Source of the DNA: Paludibacteraceae bacterium
GTDB lineage: Bacteria > Bacteroidota > Bacteroidia > Bacteroidales > Paludibacteraceae
Assembly: GCA_017937025.1 (NCBI GenBank)
Contig: JAGBEJ010000004.1
Coordinates: 289,688-353,687, forward strand
DNA length: 64,000 nt
Direction: 5' to 3'
The notes under the pieces: model-generated
The model's database searches: none
The model's input: only the letters and a program-made list of their open reading frames with translations
Told to the model about the DNA's origin: nothing
Translations under genes and position numbers: made by a program
Shown: positions 26,021-33,980 of the stretch, piece by piece
Position numbering within the stretch: the first letter of the stretch is position 1
Layout of the letters: each line of letters starts with the position of its first letter

Positions 26021-27442
26021 TTACACACCTTTGCCAGTGACGATGGTTCTTATTGTGTACAATATGATTTTTATATCCACAGCCAGAGAACGGTTCTGCA
26101 GGTAGATGTGCTCAATCTTGGCTCTCTCGAGCATCTTCTCCTCGTTCTCGGCATATCCGTACTTCACCATGCCCCACGAGGTGAGTCCAGGCTTCACCTG
26201 GTATCTCAGCGCATAGTCGGGCGACATGAGCACGAGCTTGCTGGCGAAGTATGGCTGCTCTGGTCTTGGGCCCACGATGGACATCTGTCCTATTAGCACG
26301 TTGAAGAGTTGAGGCAGCTCGTCGATGCGGTATTTTCTGAGCAGTCGTCCGACTTTGGTTATTCTCGGGTCGTTGTTCTTGGCTAATGTGTGGCTATGGT
26401 CAGGATTGTCGTCGCAGTACATGGAGCGGAACTTGTAGATGGTGAACGGTTTGGCGTGCAGTCCGAGTCTTTCCTGCTTGTATATCACAGGTCCTTTGCT
26501 TCCAGCTTTTATCATAATCGCCACGACAAGGAAGAACGGCATCAGCAGCACTAGCGCGATGAACGACGCCACTCTGTCCGCCACGTTCTTGACGTTCTCC
26601 TGCCAATCCGGCATAGGCGAGCGCAGTATCGACACGAGAGGGTAGCTGTATAGCACGTTGGTGTGGTATGGCGCGGCGAAGAACTTGCCGTAGTCGGCAG
26701 GCGAGATCATTATGTTGATGTATGTGTCGTTGAGCTCGGATATGAGCAAGGTCATGAGGTCGTTGTCCTGATGCTCTGTCGCTATTATGACGTTCTTCAC
26801 ATCGTTTTCCTTCGCTATTTTGCCGAGCGTGTTGTCCTTGTCAAGCGTTATGACGGGAGCTTGCAGTCCTTCCGCCTTGTCGTCGCCGTAGCTTATGAAT
26901 CCTATGATGTAGTAACCGGACGAGAGCGGCAGGTTATTGAGCATCTGTGCAGTCTGTCTCGCGTGTCTGCCTGTTCCTATGATCAATGTGTTGAATCCGA
27001 TTTCCCTGTCGTGTATCATGTGGGCGATTCTCTGCGTCTGGCACAGTCTGATGATGTATGTCAGCAAGAATTGCAGCAGGAAGAGCGTGGTTATCGAGAC
27101 GTTTATTTCGTTATATTCAATCTCGTCGTTGGATACGGTGATGAAGAACAGCACTAAACATCCAAGCAGTGTAGTGGCGAAGGTAGTTACCAGCTCGTTG
27201 AGACGCGACTTGATGAATGTGGAGTTGTAATAGCCCGACAGGTAGTGCAGGAACGACCATCCGGCGATGTACAATGACAGCGAGACGAAGAACTTCGTGC
27301 CGAACGAGAACGGACTTATCTCCAGCACGAAAATCTTGAACAGGTAATAAACAACCCACGACAGCATGGCAGCGGCGATGTCGCCGATGATGTACTTCGC
27401 TTTCTGTCGCGATTCGTTTTCTCTTGTTATCGACCTTGTCAA
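26021..27442 (-). CDS. Polyprenyl-phosphate sugar-1-phosphate transferase (WcaJ/PglC superfamily)
   Basis: 473 residues if it starts at the TTG at 27442, 8 bases after the stop of the gene before it. No ATG is available before residue 27 or so, and a longer reading frame upstream would lie wholly inside that gene. Four or five N-terminal membrane helices, a CoA-binding/Rossmann-like region (NTLIIGTGRHARQTA) and the C-terminal sugar transferase domain with KFRSM, RKYRIDELPQLFNVL and VGPRPE. It transfers a sugar phosphate to undecaprenyl phosphate to begin an exopolysaccharide, capsule or glycan. Which sugar cannot be told. Last gene of the envelope operon. Confidence 0.9.
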   Translation of the reverse strand: MTRSITRENESRQKAKYIIGDIAAAMLSWVVYYLFKIFVLEISPFSFGTKFFVSLSLYIAGWSFLHYLSGYYNSTFIKSRLNELVTTFATTLLGCLVLFFITVSNDEIEYNEINVSITTLFLLQFLLTYIIRLCQTQRIAHMIHDREIGFNTLIIGTGRHARQTAQMLNNLPLSSGYYIIGFISYGDDKAEGLQAPVITLDKDNTLGKIAKENDVKNVIIATEHQDNDLMTLLISELNDTYINIMISPADYGKFFAAPYHTNVLYSYPLVSILRSPMPDWQENVKNVADRVASFIALVLLMPFFLVVAIMIKAGSKGPVIYKQERLGLHAKPFTIYKFRSMYCDDNPDHSHTLAKNNDPRITKVGRLLRKYRIDELPQLFNVLIGQMSIVGPRPEQPYFASKLVLMSPDYALRYQVKPGLTSWGMVKYGYAENEEKMLERAKIEHIYLQNRSLAVDIKIILYTIRTIVTGKGV

Positions 27443-27450
27443 GACTCTGG

Positions 27451-28041
27451 CTATTTTCTTATTATTTGTATTTCGTTCTTCATCGTCAGTTTGATGATGA
27501 CAGACGGCGCAGACTTCGTCTTGTCCTTCTGGTGGTATTTCACCACATAGTCCACGTTGTCTATTATCTCCTGGCTGATTTCGTTGAAGAAGGCTGCCGA
27601 CGGCTGTCCGCTTATGTTTGCCGACGTCGATACTATAGGGCGGTGCAGCGCTTGGCACAGTCTGATGCAGAACGGGTCCGATGTGACTCTGATGCCTACG
27701 GTGCCGTCCTCGGCTATGAGCGACGGAGCCAGGTTTCTCGCGTTCGGGTATATGATGGTCGTCGGACGTGTGGCGAACTCCATGAAGTCCCAAGCCATTT
27801 CCGGCACATCCACGTAGCCTTGCAGCTTGCCGGGCGCGTCCAGCAGCGCCAGCATCGTCTTGTTCTCCGGTCTGTGCTTTATGTCGAATATCTTCTGTAC
27901 AGCCTCCTCGTTGGTGGCGTCGCATCCGATGCCCCATATCGTGTCGGTCGGGTAGAGTATTATTCCGCCACGGTTCATCACCTCGACGGCGTTCTTCACG
28001 TCTTCGTTGAAGTCCTCTCTGGCGTTATTTCTTCTTTCCAT
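27451..28041 (-). CDS. L-threonylcarbamoyladenylate synthase (Sua5/YwlC type)
   Basis: 196 residues; makes threonylcarbamoyl-AMP for the t6A37 modification of tRNAs. Family motifs are GGIILYPTDTIWGIGCDA, KHRPENKTM and the RPIVSTSANISGQP loop. It lacks the extra C-terminal Sua5 domain, so it is the short YrdC/TsaC-like form. Its start overlaps the end of the OstA-like gene by 17 bases. Housekeeping function embedded in an envelope operon. Confidence 0.93.
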   Translation of the reverse strand: MERRNNAREDFNEDVKNAVEVMNRGGIILYPTDTIWGIGCDATNEEAVQKIFDIKHRPENKTMLALLDAPGKLQGYVDVPEMAWDFMEFATRPTTIIYPNARNLAPSLIAEDGTVGIRVTSDPFCIRLCQALHRPIVSTSANISGQPSAAFFNEISQEIIDNVDYVVKYHQKDKTKSAPSVIIKLTMKNEIQIIRK

Positions 28042-29731
28042 TTCTCTTTTTCTTTACTGCCTTCTTTGCTGGCTGTTTCTCCGCAGGCTCGACAGATGTT
28101 TTGACCTCCGTCTCCGCCATCACGTCTCCTGCGTTCACGTCGGCAGGTGTGCGTGGTCTGAGTTCCGATTGCCAGCTGTAGTGCTTGAGCATGTCCTCGT
28201 CCTCGGGTATCTGGTCCTCGGGATACAAGGTGCCGCTGCCGTTCGGAGTCATCACGAGCCGCTCCATCTGCCCGTCTTTTATGTAAACGTACAGTTTGCT
28301 GCTTGCGCCGCGGTTCATGCCTATCATCGTGCCGTCTTCCTCCCTTGCCCAGTATATGGACTCTGCGTTGCCGTCCACTATCACATAGTCAAGTTTATTG
28401 TTTTTGACGTATCCTGTAAGTTTCTTTCCTTCCACTTGGTTGAACTTGCCTTTGGCGTCATCCATCGTGCCGGCAGCCCAGCCCAGCACTCTCAGCTCCT
28501 TGATTTTCTTGTTTTCGCCCATCTGCGCCTCCATCCACTCTCCTGTGATTTGCGTCGAGTCGCTCCATATCACTGGCGAACCCATCATCTTGGCTATAGA
28601 GTCCTGTGTGTGGTATATTATGCTGTCGCATTTTCCTTGTATGTCGGCTCGGTACATTCTGACATCGCCTATCGCCCATCCTGTGCGTTGCGCGGTGTCC
28701 ACTTCGTTCTGTATAATTCTTATGGTGTCGGCCGACAGGTACAGGGTGTCGCTGCCGCTGTACTCCTTGACTACGGCTCTGAAGTAAGCTTCGGCGTAGT
28801 CGCCGTCGCCGTGCCCCTTGGCTGGTCCTACAGGCGGCAGCCTCAGTTTCTTGTTGTCTGTTTTCAGACTGTCGTTCTCGCCCGCCTTTCCGTCGAAGTA
28901 GTAGATGTAGCTGCCGTTGAGCGACGTTTTGTTGTCGTCGTCCCACAGCATGGCATCCTTCATCGCCCACGACTCGCCTCTTCGGCTGTCATATCTTATC
29001 ACATTGCCTCTCAGGTGTTTGCCGTCCTTGCGGTCTATCTTGTTTGCTTTGGTTATCTCGCCGTTCTCGTTCTTGGTGTCGAACCATCCCTCCTCGGTGT
29101 ATATCACGGTGCTTCCCTCGTCGTGTATGATGATGGAGTTGCCATGCACGGCGGCTATCTTGCTCGCTGTGTTATAGTCCAGATTGTTGGTCTGCATGGC
29201 GGCAGTCTTGCCCACGAGTCTGACGTTGTTTTTGAACTTGGCTGTCTTGGTGCGTGGCGAGTACTCACCCCACATCGACGTCAGCGTGTTGTCCTCGTCG
29301 TAGAGCGTTCCGCCTGTGTCGTAGTATCCGATGTCGGCGTTGCGGTCATAGTCCAGCGAGTCGGTCTTGAGTGTCGTGTTGCCGTTTATCATCACGACGT
29401 TGCCTTTCAGTCTGGCGTGTCTGGTTATGCCGTCGTAGTGAAGTATCTCTCCGCTCACTCTTATCGTGTCGCCTTGGTTCATTCTTATGTGTCCGAAGGC
29501 GTCGAAGCTGTCGTCTCCTTGAAAGAAGTGCGCGCTGTCGCATGTCATTATGGCGCCGTCGTGCGAGAATCTCACATTGTCCATAAGCACTTGAGCGTCA
29601 GGCAGCTTGTCTTGGTCGAATGTCAGTCTTTCCGCGTGCTCGAGTCTCACGTGATTGACACCGAGGACACTCTGCGAGAGCGCCAATGCGACGGCTGCTG
29701 TTGTGTATGCTATTTTGCTCTTCCAGGTCAT
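28025..29731 (-). CDS. OstA-like (LptA/LptD N-domain) protein
   Basis: 568 residues with N-terminal signal sequence MTWKSKIAYTTAAVALALSQSVLG. The body is a run of OstA beta-jellyroll repeats (HVRLEHAERLTFD...LMDNVRFSHDGAIMTCDSAHF; ARLKGNVVMINGNTTLKTDSLDYD). There is no C-terminal LptD barrel; the protein ends in a charged Lys-rich tail (KKAVKKKRNGKKK). Proteins like this form the periplasmic lipopolysaccharide bridge or a related lipid path in Bacteroidetes. It lies between SurA-type isomerases, which fold LptD in other bacteria, and a surface-glycan initiator. Confidence 0.85.
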   Translation of the reverse strand: MTWKSKIAYTTAAVALALSQSVLGVNHVRLEHAERLTFDQDKLPDAQVLMDNVRFSHDGAIMTCDSAHFFQGDDSFDAFGHIRMNQGDTIRVSGEILHYDGITRHARLKGNVVMINGNTTLKTDSLDYDRNADIGYYDTGGTLYDEDNTLTSMWGEYSPRTKTAKFKNNVRLVGKTAAMQTNNLDYNTASKIAAVHGNSIIIHDEGSTVIYTEEGWFDTKNENGEITKANKIDRKDGKHLRGNVIRYDSRRGESWAMKDAMLWDDDNKTSLNGSYIYYFDGKAGENDSLKTDNKKLRLPPVGPAKGHGDGDYAEAYFRAVVKEYSGSDTLYLSADTIRIIQNEVDTAQRTGWAIGDVRMYRADIQGKCDSIIYHTQDSIAKMMGSPVIWSDSTQITGEWMEAQMGENKKIKELRVLGWAAGTMDDAKGKFNQVEGKKLTGYVKNNKLDYVIVDGNAESIYWAREEDGTMIGMNRGASSKLYVYIKDGQMERLVMTPNGSGTLYPEDQIPEDEDMLKHYSWQSELRPRTPADVNAGDVMAETEVKTSVEPAEKQPAKKAVKKKRNGKKK

Positions 29732-29740
29732 ATCACATGT

Positions 29741-31186
29741 TTATTTGTCCGAGAAGTTCCAGTTGCCGTACTTCCAGTCGCAGCCTTTCAGGTCGCTGCT
29801 TATGCGTGTGTAGGTCTCGCCCTGCTTTTTCTTTATCCAGTTTTCCAGAGTTGTCTGGTTCTTCTTCTCTTGCACTATGGCTTTCATCATTTGGTAGTCC
29901 TGCTCGAGGCTGGCTCTGTGCTGCTCGGTCTTCGACTTCAGGCGTATCACGGCGCATACTTGGTGTCCCTTTGAGTTCTCCATGAAGAATGGCTCTGAGA
30001 ATTCGCCCACGTTCATGTTGTATGCCACTCGGGATATGTCGGCAGGCAGTGCCTGGTACTCGAACTTGGACGAACCGTCCTTCATGTTCTCCATCAGTCC
30101 GGCATTGTTGCGTGTGTCCTTGTCGGTCGAGTATTTAGCCACAGCCTCTTCCATCGTCATCTTGTTGGTTCTCAGCAGTGTGACGATGCTGTCAAGCTTC
30201 TCTTTGGTCTTCTGTTTAGCCTCGATTGAGATTTTAGGCTTCAGCAGTATGTGTCGGCAGTTTATCTTGTCGCCTCGGCGCTCGATGAACTGTATGAGAT
30301 GGAATCCGTACTCCGACTCCACGATTCTCGACAGTCTCTTCGGGTCGCTCATCGCGAACAGTTCGTTGGCGAACTCCGGCACGAGCTGTCCTTTGCCCAT
30401 GAATCCCAGCTCGCCTCCGTTTCGTGCCGAGCCCATGTCGTCGCTGTATAGTGTGGCGAGCATCGAGAATGACGCGTCCTCGTTCTCCACTCTGTTTTTA
30501 TACTCGCGCAGCTTGCTCTTCAGGTCTTCGACCTCCTTGATGCTCATGCGCGGCTCTATGGCGAGCAGTTCTATCTCCACTTTGGTAGGAACTATCGGCA
30601 GCTCTGCCTCGGCAGCCTCTTTTTCCCAGTATTTGCGCACATCGCTTGGCGTTATCTTGTTGCTGCTCACTATGCTATGCTGCACTTGCTGCACTTTCAT
30701 CTGCTCTCTCGCCTGCTCGCGGAGTTCCTCCTTCAGCACTTTTATCGACTTGCCGTAGTATTCAGCCACCTTCTCCTCGCTGCCTATCTGTGCGATGACC
30801 TCGTTCATCCTCTGGTCCACCTGCATGTTTATGTTGTTCTCGTTGGCTTCCACGCTGTCGAGTTCAGCTTGGTGCATGAACAACTTTCTAACAGCGAGCT
30901 GCTCTGGTATCACGCAGTATGGGTCGCCATCCACTTCGGAGCGTTCGAACTTCATTTGCAGTATGCTCTTCTCCACGTCCGAGCGCAGTATGGCGTCGTC
31001 GCCCACGATCCATATCACTTCGTCTATCACGTCGCCCAATGGTATGCCGGCGTCTGTCTTCAGCGTGTCGGCTACTGTCTGTGCCGTTGTGTCTGCCGCC
31101 GTCAGGCTTGTGGAGTCGGCAGGCGCTTGCGCAAGGGCTGTTATTGATGCTAATAATACAAGTGATATTATATAGATTCTTTTCAT
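29741..31186 (-). CDS. SurA-like periplasmic peptidyl-prolyl isomerase
   Basis: 481 residues with a signal peptide (MKRIYIISLVLLASITALA). A SurA N-terminal chaperone domain is followed by two parvulin (PpiC) domains: one around residues 180-280 with GGELGFMGKGQLVPEFANELFAM and SEYGFHLIQF, the second around 290-400 (ILLKPKISIEAKQKTKEKLDSIV). The C-terminal helix packs back as in SurA. It escorts outer-membrane proteins across the periplasm. Overlaps the upstream gene by 4 bases. Confidence 0.93.
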   Translation of the reverse strand: MKRIYIISLVLLASITALAQAPADSTSLTAADTTAQTVADTLKTDAGIPLGDVIDEVIWIVGDDAILRSDVEKSILQMKFERSEVDGDPYCVIPEQLAVRKLFMHQAELDSVEANENNINMQVDQRMNEVIAQIGSEEKVAEYYGKSIKVLKEELREQAREQMKVQQVQHSIVSSNKITPSDVRKYWEKEAAEAELPIVPTKVEIELLAIEPRMSIKEVEDLKSKLREYKNRVENEDASFSMLATLYSDDMGSARNGGELGFMGKGQLVPEFANELFAMSDPKRLSRIVESEYGFHLIQFIERRGDKINCRHILLKPKISIEAKQKTKEKLDSIVTLLRTNKMTMEEAVAKYSTDKDTRNNAGLMENMKDGSSKFEYQALPADISRVAYNMNVGEFSEPFFMENSKGHQVCAVIRLKSKTEQHRASLEQDYQMMKAIVQEKKNQTTLENWIKKKQGETYTRISSDLKGCDWKYGNWNFSDK

Positions 31187-32061
31187 TTTCTGATTGTTAT
31201 TTTCTTATTCTTGACACCTTCATTGTATATGTCGTTTTCAAGTTGCTTGATGAAGTCCTTTTTGCGCTGGTTCAGTATGAGCGTGGCGATTCTTGGTTTC
31301 GCCATCTCGTACGGTTCGGTGTTGCCCTTCAGTCTGTAGTCCGAGATTCTGACGATGTACACAAAACTGTCGTCTCTCAGTTCCAGATACTTGTTCTTGT
31401 CGAGTATCGTGCTCGGGTTGTATCCTGCCAGTATTGGGATGCTCCTCGCCACATCGCTAAGATAAGTCCATTCCTTGCCGAAGTACAGGAACACCGACGA
31501 GTTTCTCAGACTCCATTTGTCTATCTCGTCCTCGTCGCCTTCCTTGGCGTTTCTCATCAGTTTGCGTGCCGCGTCTATGTTTTTTCTCGAAGCCGGTATC
31601 TTCATCGACATGCCCTTGACTATCGGGTTGGACACGGTGAGCAGTTTCTGGTTGTTCTCATAGAATGTCTGCATTTCCTCCTCCGACGGCTGTGTCGAGA
31701 ATTTCTTGTCCAGCAGGTTCTGTTCGTATTTGTGTATTATCAGCGCCTTGCGGTATTCCTCCACCATGTCGTTTATCTCCTCGTTCTCGCCGAGTTCCTT
31801 CTTCGCTTCCTCGTAGATGAGCGAGTTGGTTATCCATTTCTTGACGAATGCCTCGGCTATGGCGATGCTGTCGTTCTGGCTGGTTCCTTCTGGTATCAGT
31901 GCTTTTATATCCTCGCGCAGCAGCACTTCATCTCCCACTTTCGCATAAGCATCCTTGTCGTCCTTGCTGCCGGTCTTGCCGCATGATGTCAATGCGCACA
32001 GCAAGGACACGACTGCCGCGAGCAGCGCCATTTTGCCGTATGTCACTGATGTCTTATTCAA
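31183..32061 (-). CDS. SurA N-domain-like lipoprotein without a clear isomerase domain
   Basis: 292 residues. The lipobox is LLCALTSC, with the lipid Cys at about residue 27. The N-terminal part (YAKVGDEVLLREDIKALIP, then VKKWITNSLIYEEAKKELG) resembles the SurA/PpiD chaperone domain. The central region, where parvulins carry their active site, does not show the conserved G-DLG or F-S...S motifs, so it may be a chaperone without isomerase activity. It overlaps the gene on each side (4 and 8 bases) and so is co-expressed with two parvulins. Confidence 0.8.
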   Translation of the reverse strand: MNKTSVTYGKMALLAAVVSLLCALTSCGKTGSKDDKDAYAKVGDEVLLREDIKALIPEGTSQNDSIAIAEAFVKKWITNSLIYEEAKKELGENEEINDMVEEYRKALIIHKYEQNLLDKKFSTQPSEEEMQTFYENNQKLLTVSNPIVKGMSMKIPASRKNIDAARKLMRNAKEGDEDEIDKWSLRNSSVFLYFGKEWTYLSDVARSIPILAGYNPSTILDKNKYLELRDDSFVYIVRISDYRLKGNTEPYEMAKPRIATLILNQRKKDFIKQLENDIYNEGVKNKKITIRK

Positions 32062-33958
32062 AGCGTATCACCTTGTATTTATTCCTCAGTTTCTCGAGCC
32101 ATTCCTTCTCGAGTTTCTCCTGATAGTCTTGTATCACTTGTCCGCGCGCTTCCTTGTATGAAGCTGGCTTCTGCACATACTCTCCTTTGATTATCGCTTT
32201 CTTGAATCCGTAAGGGAGAGTCAACGTCTCGCCTTGTATCACAGCGTCCACATACTTGTTGGCGCCTTTGGCGAAAAGTCCTCTCTCCGACCTCACGACT
32301 GTTCCGTTTTTGTTCAGTTCGCGGAGCTTGTTGTCAATAACTTCGTCATCGCTTTCTATGCTGAGTATCTTGTTCACCTTCTTCTCTGTAGCCGCGTCTT
32401 TGCAAAGCACGATTCTGCCTCTCCAGCGAGGTTCCTTCCATGTGTACTTGTCTCTGTTGGCTTCGAAGACACGCTTTTGCCCCACAGTGTCCTGCGACGC
32501 CTTAGCCCATATCTCGCGGTTGGAGATTTCGAACAGCAGGATGCCGTCCTTGTATTCGTTCACCATGTTTGAGATTTCGGGATGCATCATCTCGATGTTT
32601 CTCCTGTTTATGTGCATTACGGTGTCGTCGGTCGCGGCTTCGAGCACGTCCTCAAGCTGTGCGCAGGTGTAGTTTTTCCTGTCTATGTATGATGTCAGGT
32701 TTGCTAGCGTGTACTGTTCTTTCTTGCCGTTGAACGAGAATGTCGCCATAGGGAGATTGCTCTGCGCCTTGGTCTTTTCCTTGAACAGCGAGTCGTTGTA
32801 TCCGACTTTCTCGGCAGTCTTGTTCAGTTTCTGCATCAGCTTGCTGTCTATGCTGTAGCCGTAGTTTTTCTTGAGTTTCATGGCGTTTTCGTGGAACACG
32901 ATGGCGGCTCTGTCCGAGCGCATGATGAAGCTCTTTATCTCGTCGCTTCGGCTGTTGTAGTCGCCCAGCGCTCTCTTGTCCACAAGTTTCAGGATGTGCC
33001 AGCCGAACGGAGTCTCTATAGGCTTTGAGTAGTCGCCTATGTTCTTGAGGGCGAACGCCGCGCTTTCTATCTGGTCTATCATCTTGCCCATGCCGAACCA
33101 AGGCAACAGCCCACCGTTTTCAGCGCTCATATTGTCGTCGCTTTCCTTCAGCAGGTCCTCGAACTTCTCGCCGTTCTGCAGTCTTTTGTATATGTCCTCG
33201 ATGCTTTTCTTGGCGTTTTCGTTTATGGCAGGGAAGCTGTCGTTCTTGGCTTTCATTATGTGCGCTATCTGAATCTCGCCTTGAGTCTTTCTGCGGTCAT
33301 TAATCTTTATCACATGATAGCCGAAGTTCGACCTCACTGGTCCTACGATATCGCCCTTCTTTGCGCTGTAGATGGCGTTCTCGAAGTCCATGACGTTCTG
33401 CATGGCTGTGGTCCAGCCCAGTCGTCCGAAGTTTCTGCCGGCAGAAGGGTCGTCGCTCATCCACACAGCTACACTGTCGAAGACGTCGTGTTTCAGCAGT
33501 CGTTTAGCAGTCTCGGCTTTGTTGTAAGCCAGCGCAGTGTCTTTTGGCGACATAGGCTCGGCTATCTTCACCAGGATATGGCTTGCGTTTATGTCCTCAA
33601 GCGAGCGTTCGTACTCCAGTCTTGCCATGGCGTTCAGCGCCGTCGTGTCGAAAAGGTACGGCTCTATGATTTTGTCCCGGTAGTTGCTTATGTCTTTTTT
33701 GAATGTTCTTGTGGTGTCTATGCCTTGAGCCTTCGCCTCTGCCACTTTCAGGCGGAAGTCGGTGAAGAGCGATGCGTATTCCTCGCGTGTTATCTTGCTG
33801 TCAGCAGCCGACTGGCTTTTGTTGTACAGATAGTCGAAGTACGATTTGGTTACAGTGTCGCCGTCAACTATCATGAACGGCTTGTCGATAGTCTGTCCCA
33901 GAGCCGAAGACAATGGCAATGTCAATGCCGCTATAGCTATTATGTTTCTCAATTTCAT
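32054..33958 (-). CDS. SurA/PpiD-like peptidyl-prolyl isomerase
   Basis: 634 residues with signal peptide MKLRNIIAIAALTLPLSSALG. Two parvulin domains can be recognised: residues about 120-215 (ASHILVKIAEPMSPKDTA...FGRLGWTTAMQ...FGYHVIKINDRR) and about 225-330 (IAHIMKAKND...NGGLLPWFGMGKM...FGWHILKLVDKR). The C-terminal 300 residues are a long helical extension not found in SurA. Probably a periplasmic folding factor for outer-membrane proteins. First of the three SurA-type genes; 22 bases downstream of the PagL-like gene. Confidence 0.92.
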   Translation of the reverse strand: MKLRNIIAIAALTLPLSSALGQTIDKPFMIVDGDTVTKSYFDYLYNKSQSAADSKITREEYASLFTDFRLKVAEAKAQGIDTTRTFKKDISNYRDKIIEPYLFDTTALNAMARLEYERSLEDINASHILVKIAEPMSPKDTALAYNKAETAKRLLKHDVFDSVAVWMSDDPSAGRNFGRLGWTTAMQNVMDFENAIYSAKKGDIVGPVRSNFGYHVIKINDRRKTQGEIQIAHIMKAKNDSFPAINENAKKSIEDIYKRLQNGEKFEDLLKESDDNMSAENGGLLPWFGMGKMIDQIESAAFALKNIGDYSKPIETPFGWHILKLVDKRALGDYNSRSDEIKSFIMRSDRAAIVFHENAMKLKKNYGYSIDSKLMQKLNKTAEKVGYNDSLFKEKTKAQSNLPMATFSFNGKKEQYTLANLTSYIDRKNYTCAQLEDVLEAATDDTVMHINRRNIEMMHPEISNMVNEYKDGILLFEISNREIWAKASQDTVGQKRVFEANRDKYTWKEPRWRGRIVLCKDAATEKKVNKILSIESDDEVIDNKLRELNKNGTVVRSERGLFAKGANKYVDAVIQGETLTLPYGFKKAIIKGEYVQKPASYKEARGQVIQDYQEKLEKEWLEKLRNKYKVIRFE

Positions 33959-33980
33959 AATATTCTATATTCTTGATTCT

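Noticed and set aside
27443..27937. N-terminal extension of the sugar transferase frame
   Set aside because: The extension lies entirely inside the Sua5/YwlC gene in another frame; homology and membrane topology begin after the TTG at 27442.
28007..29974. A 655-codon open frame on the plus strand opposite the OstA-like and SurA-like genes
   Set aside because: It lies antisense to two recognisable proteins, has Val/His/Arg-rich composition without domains, and results from the codon use of the minus-strand genes.
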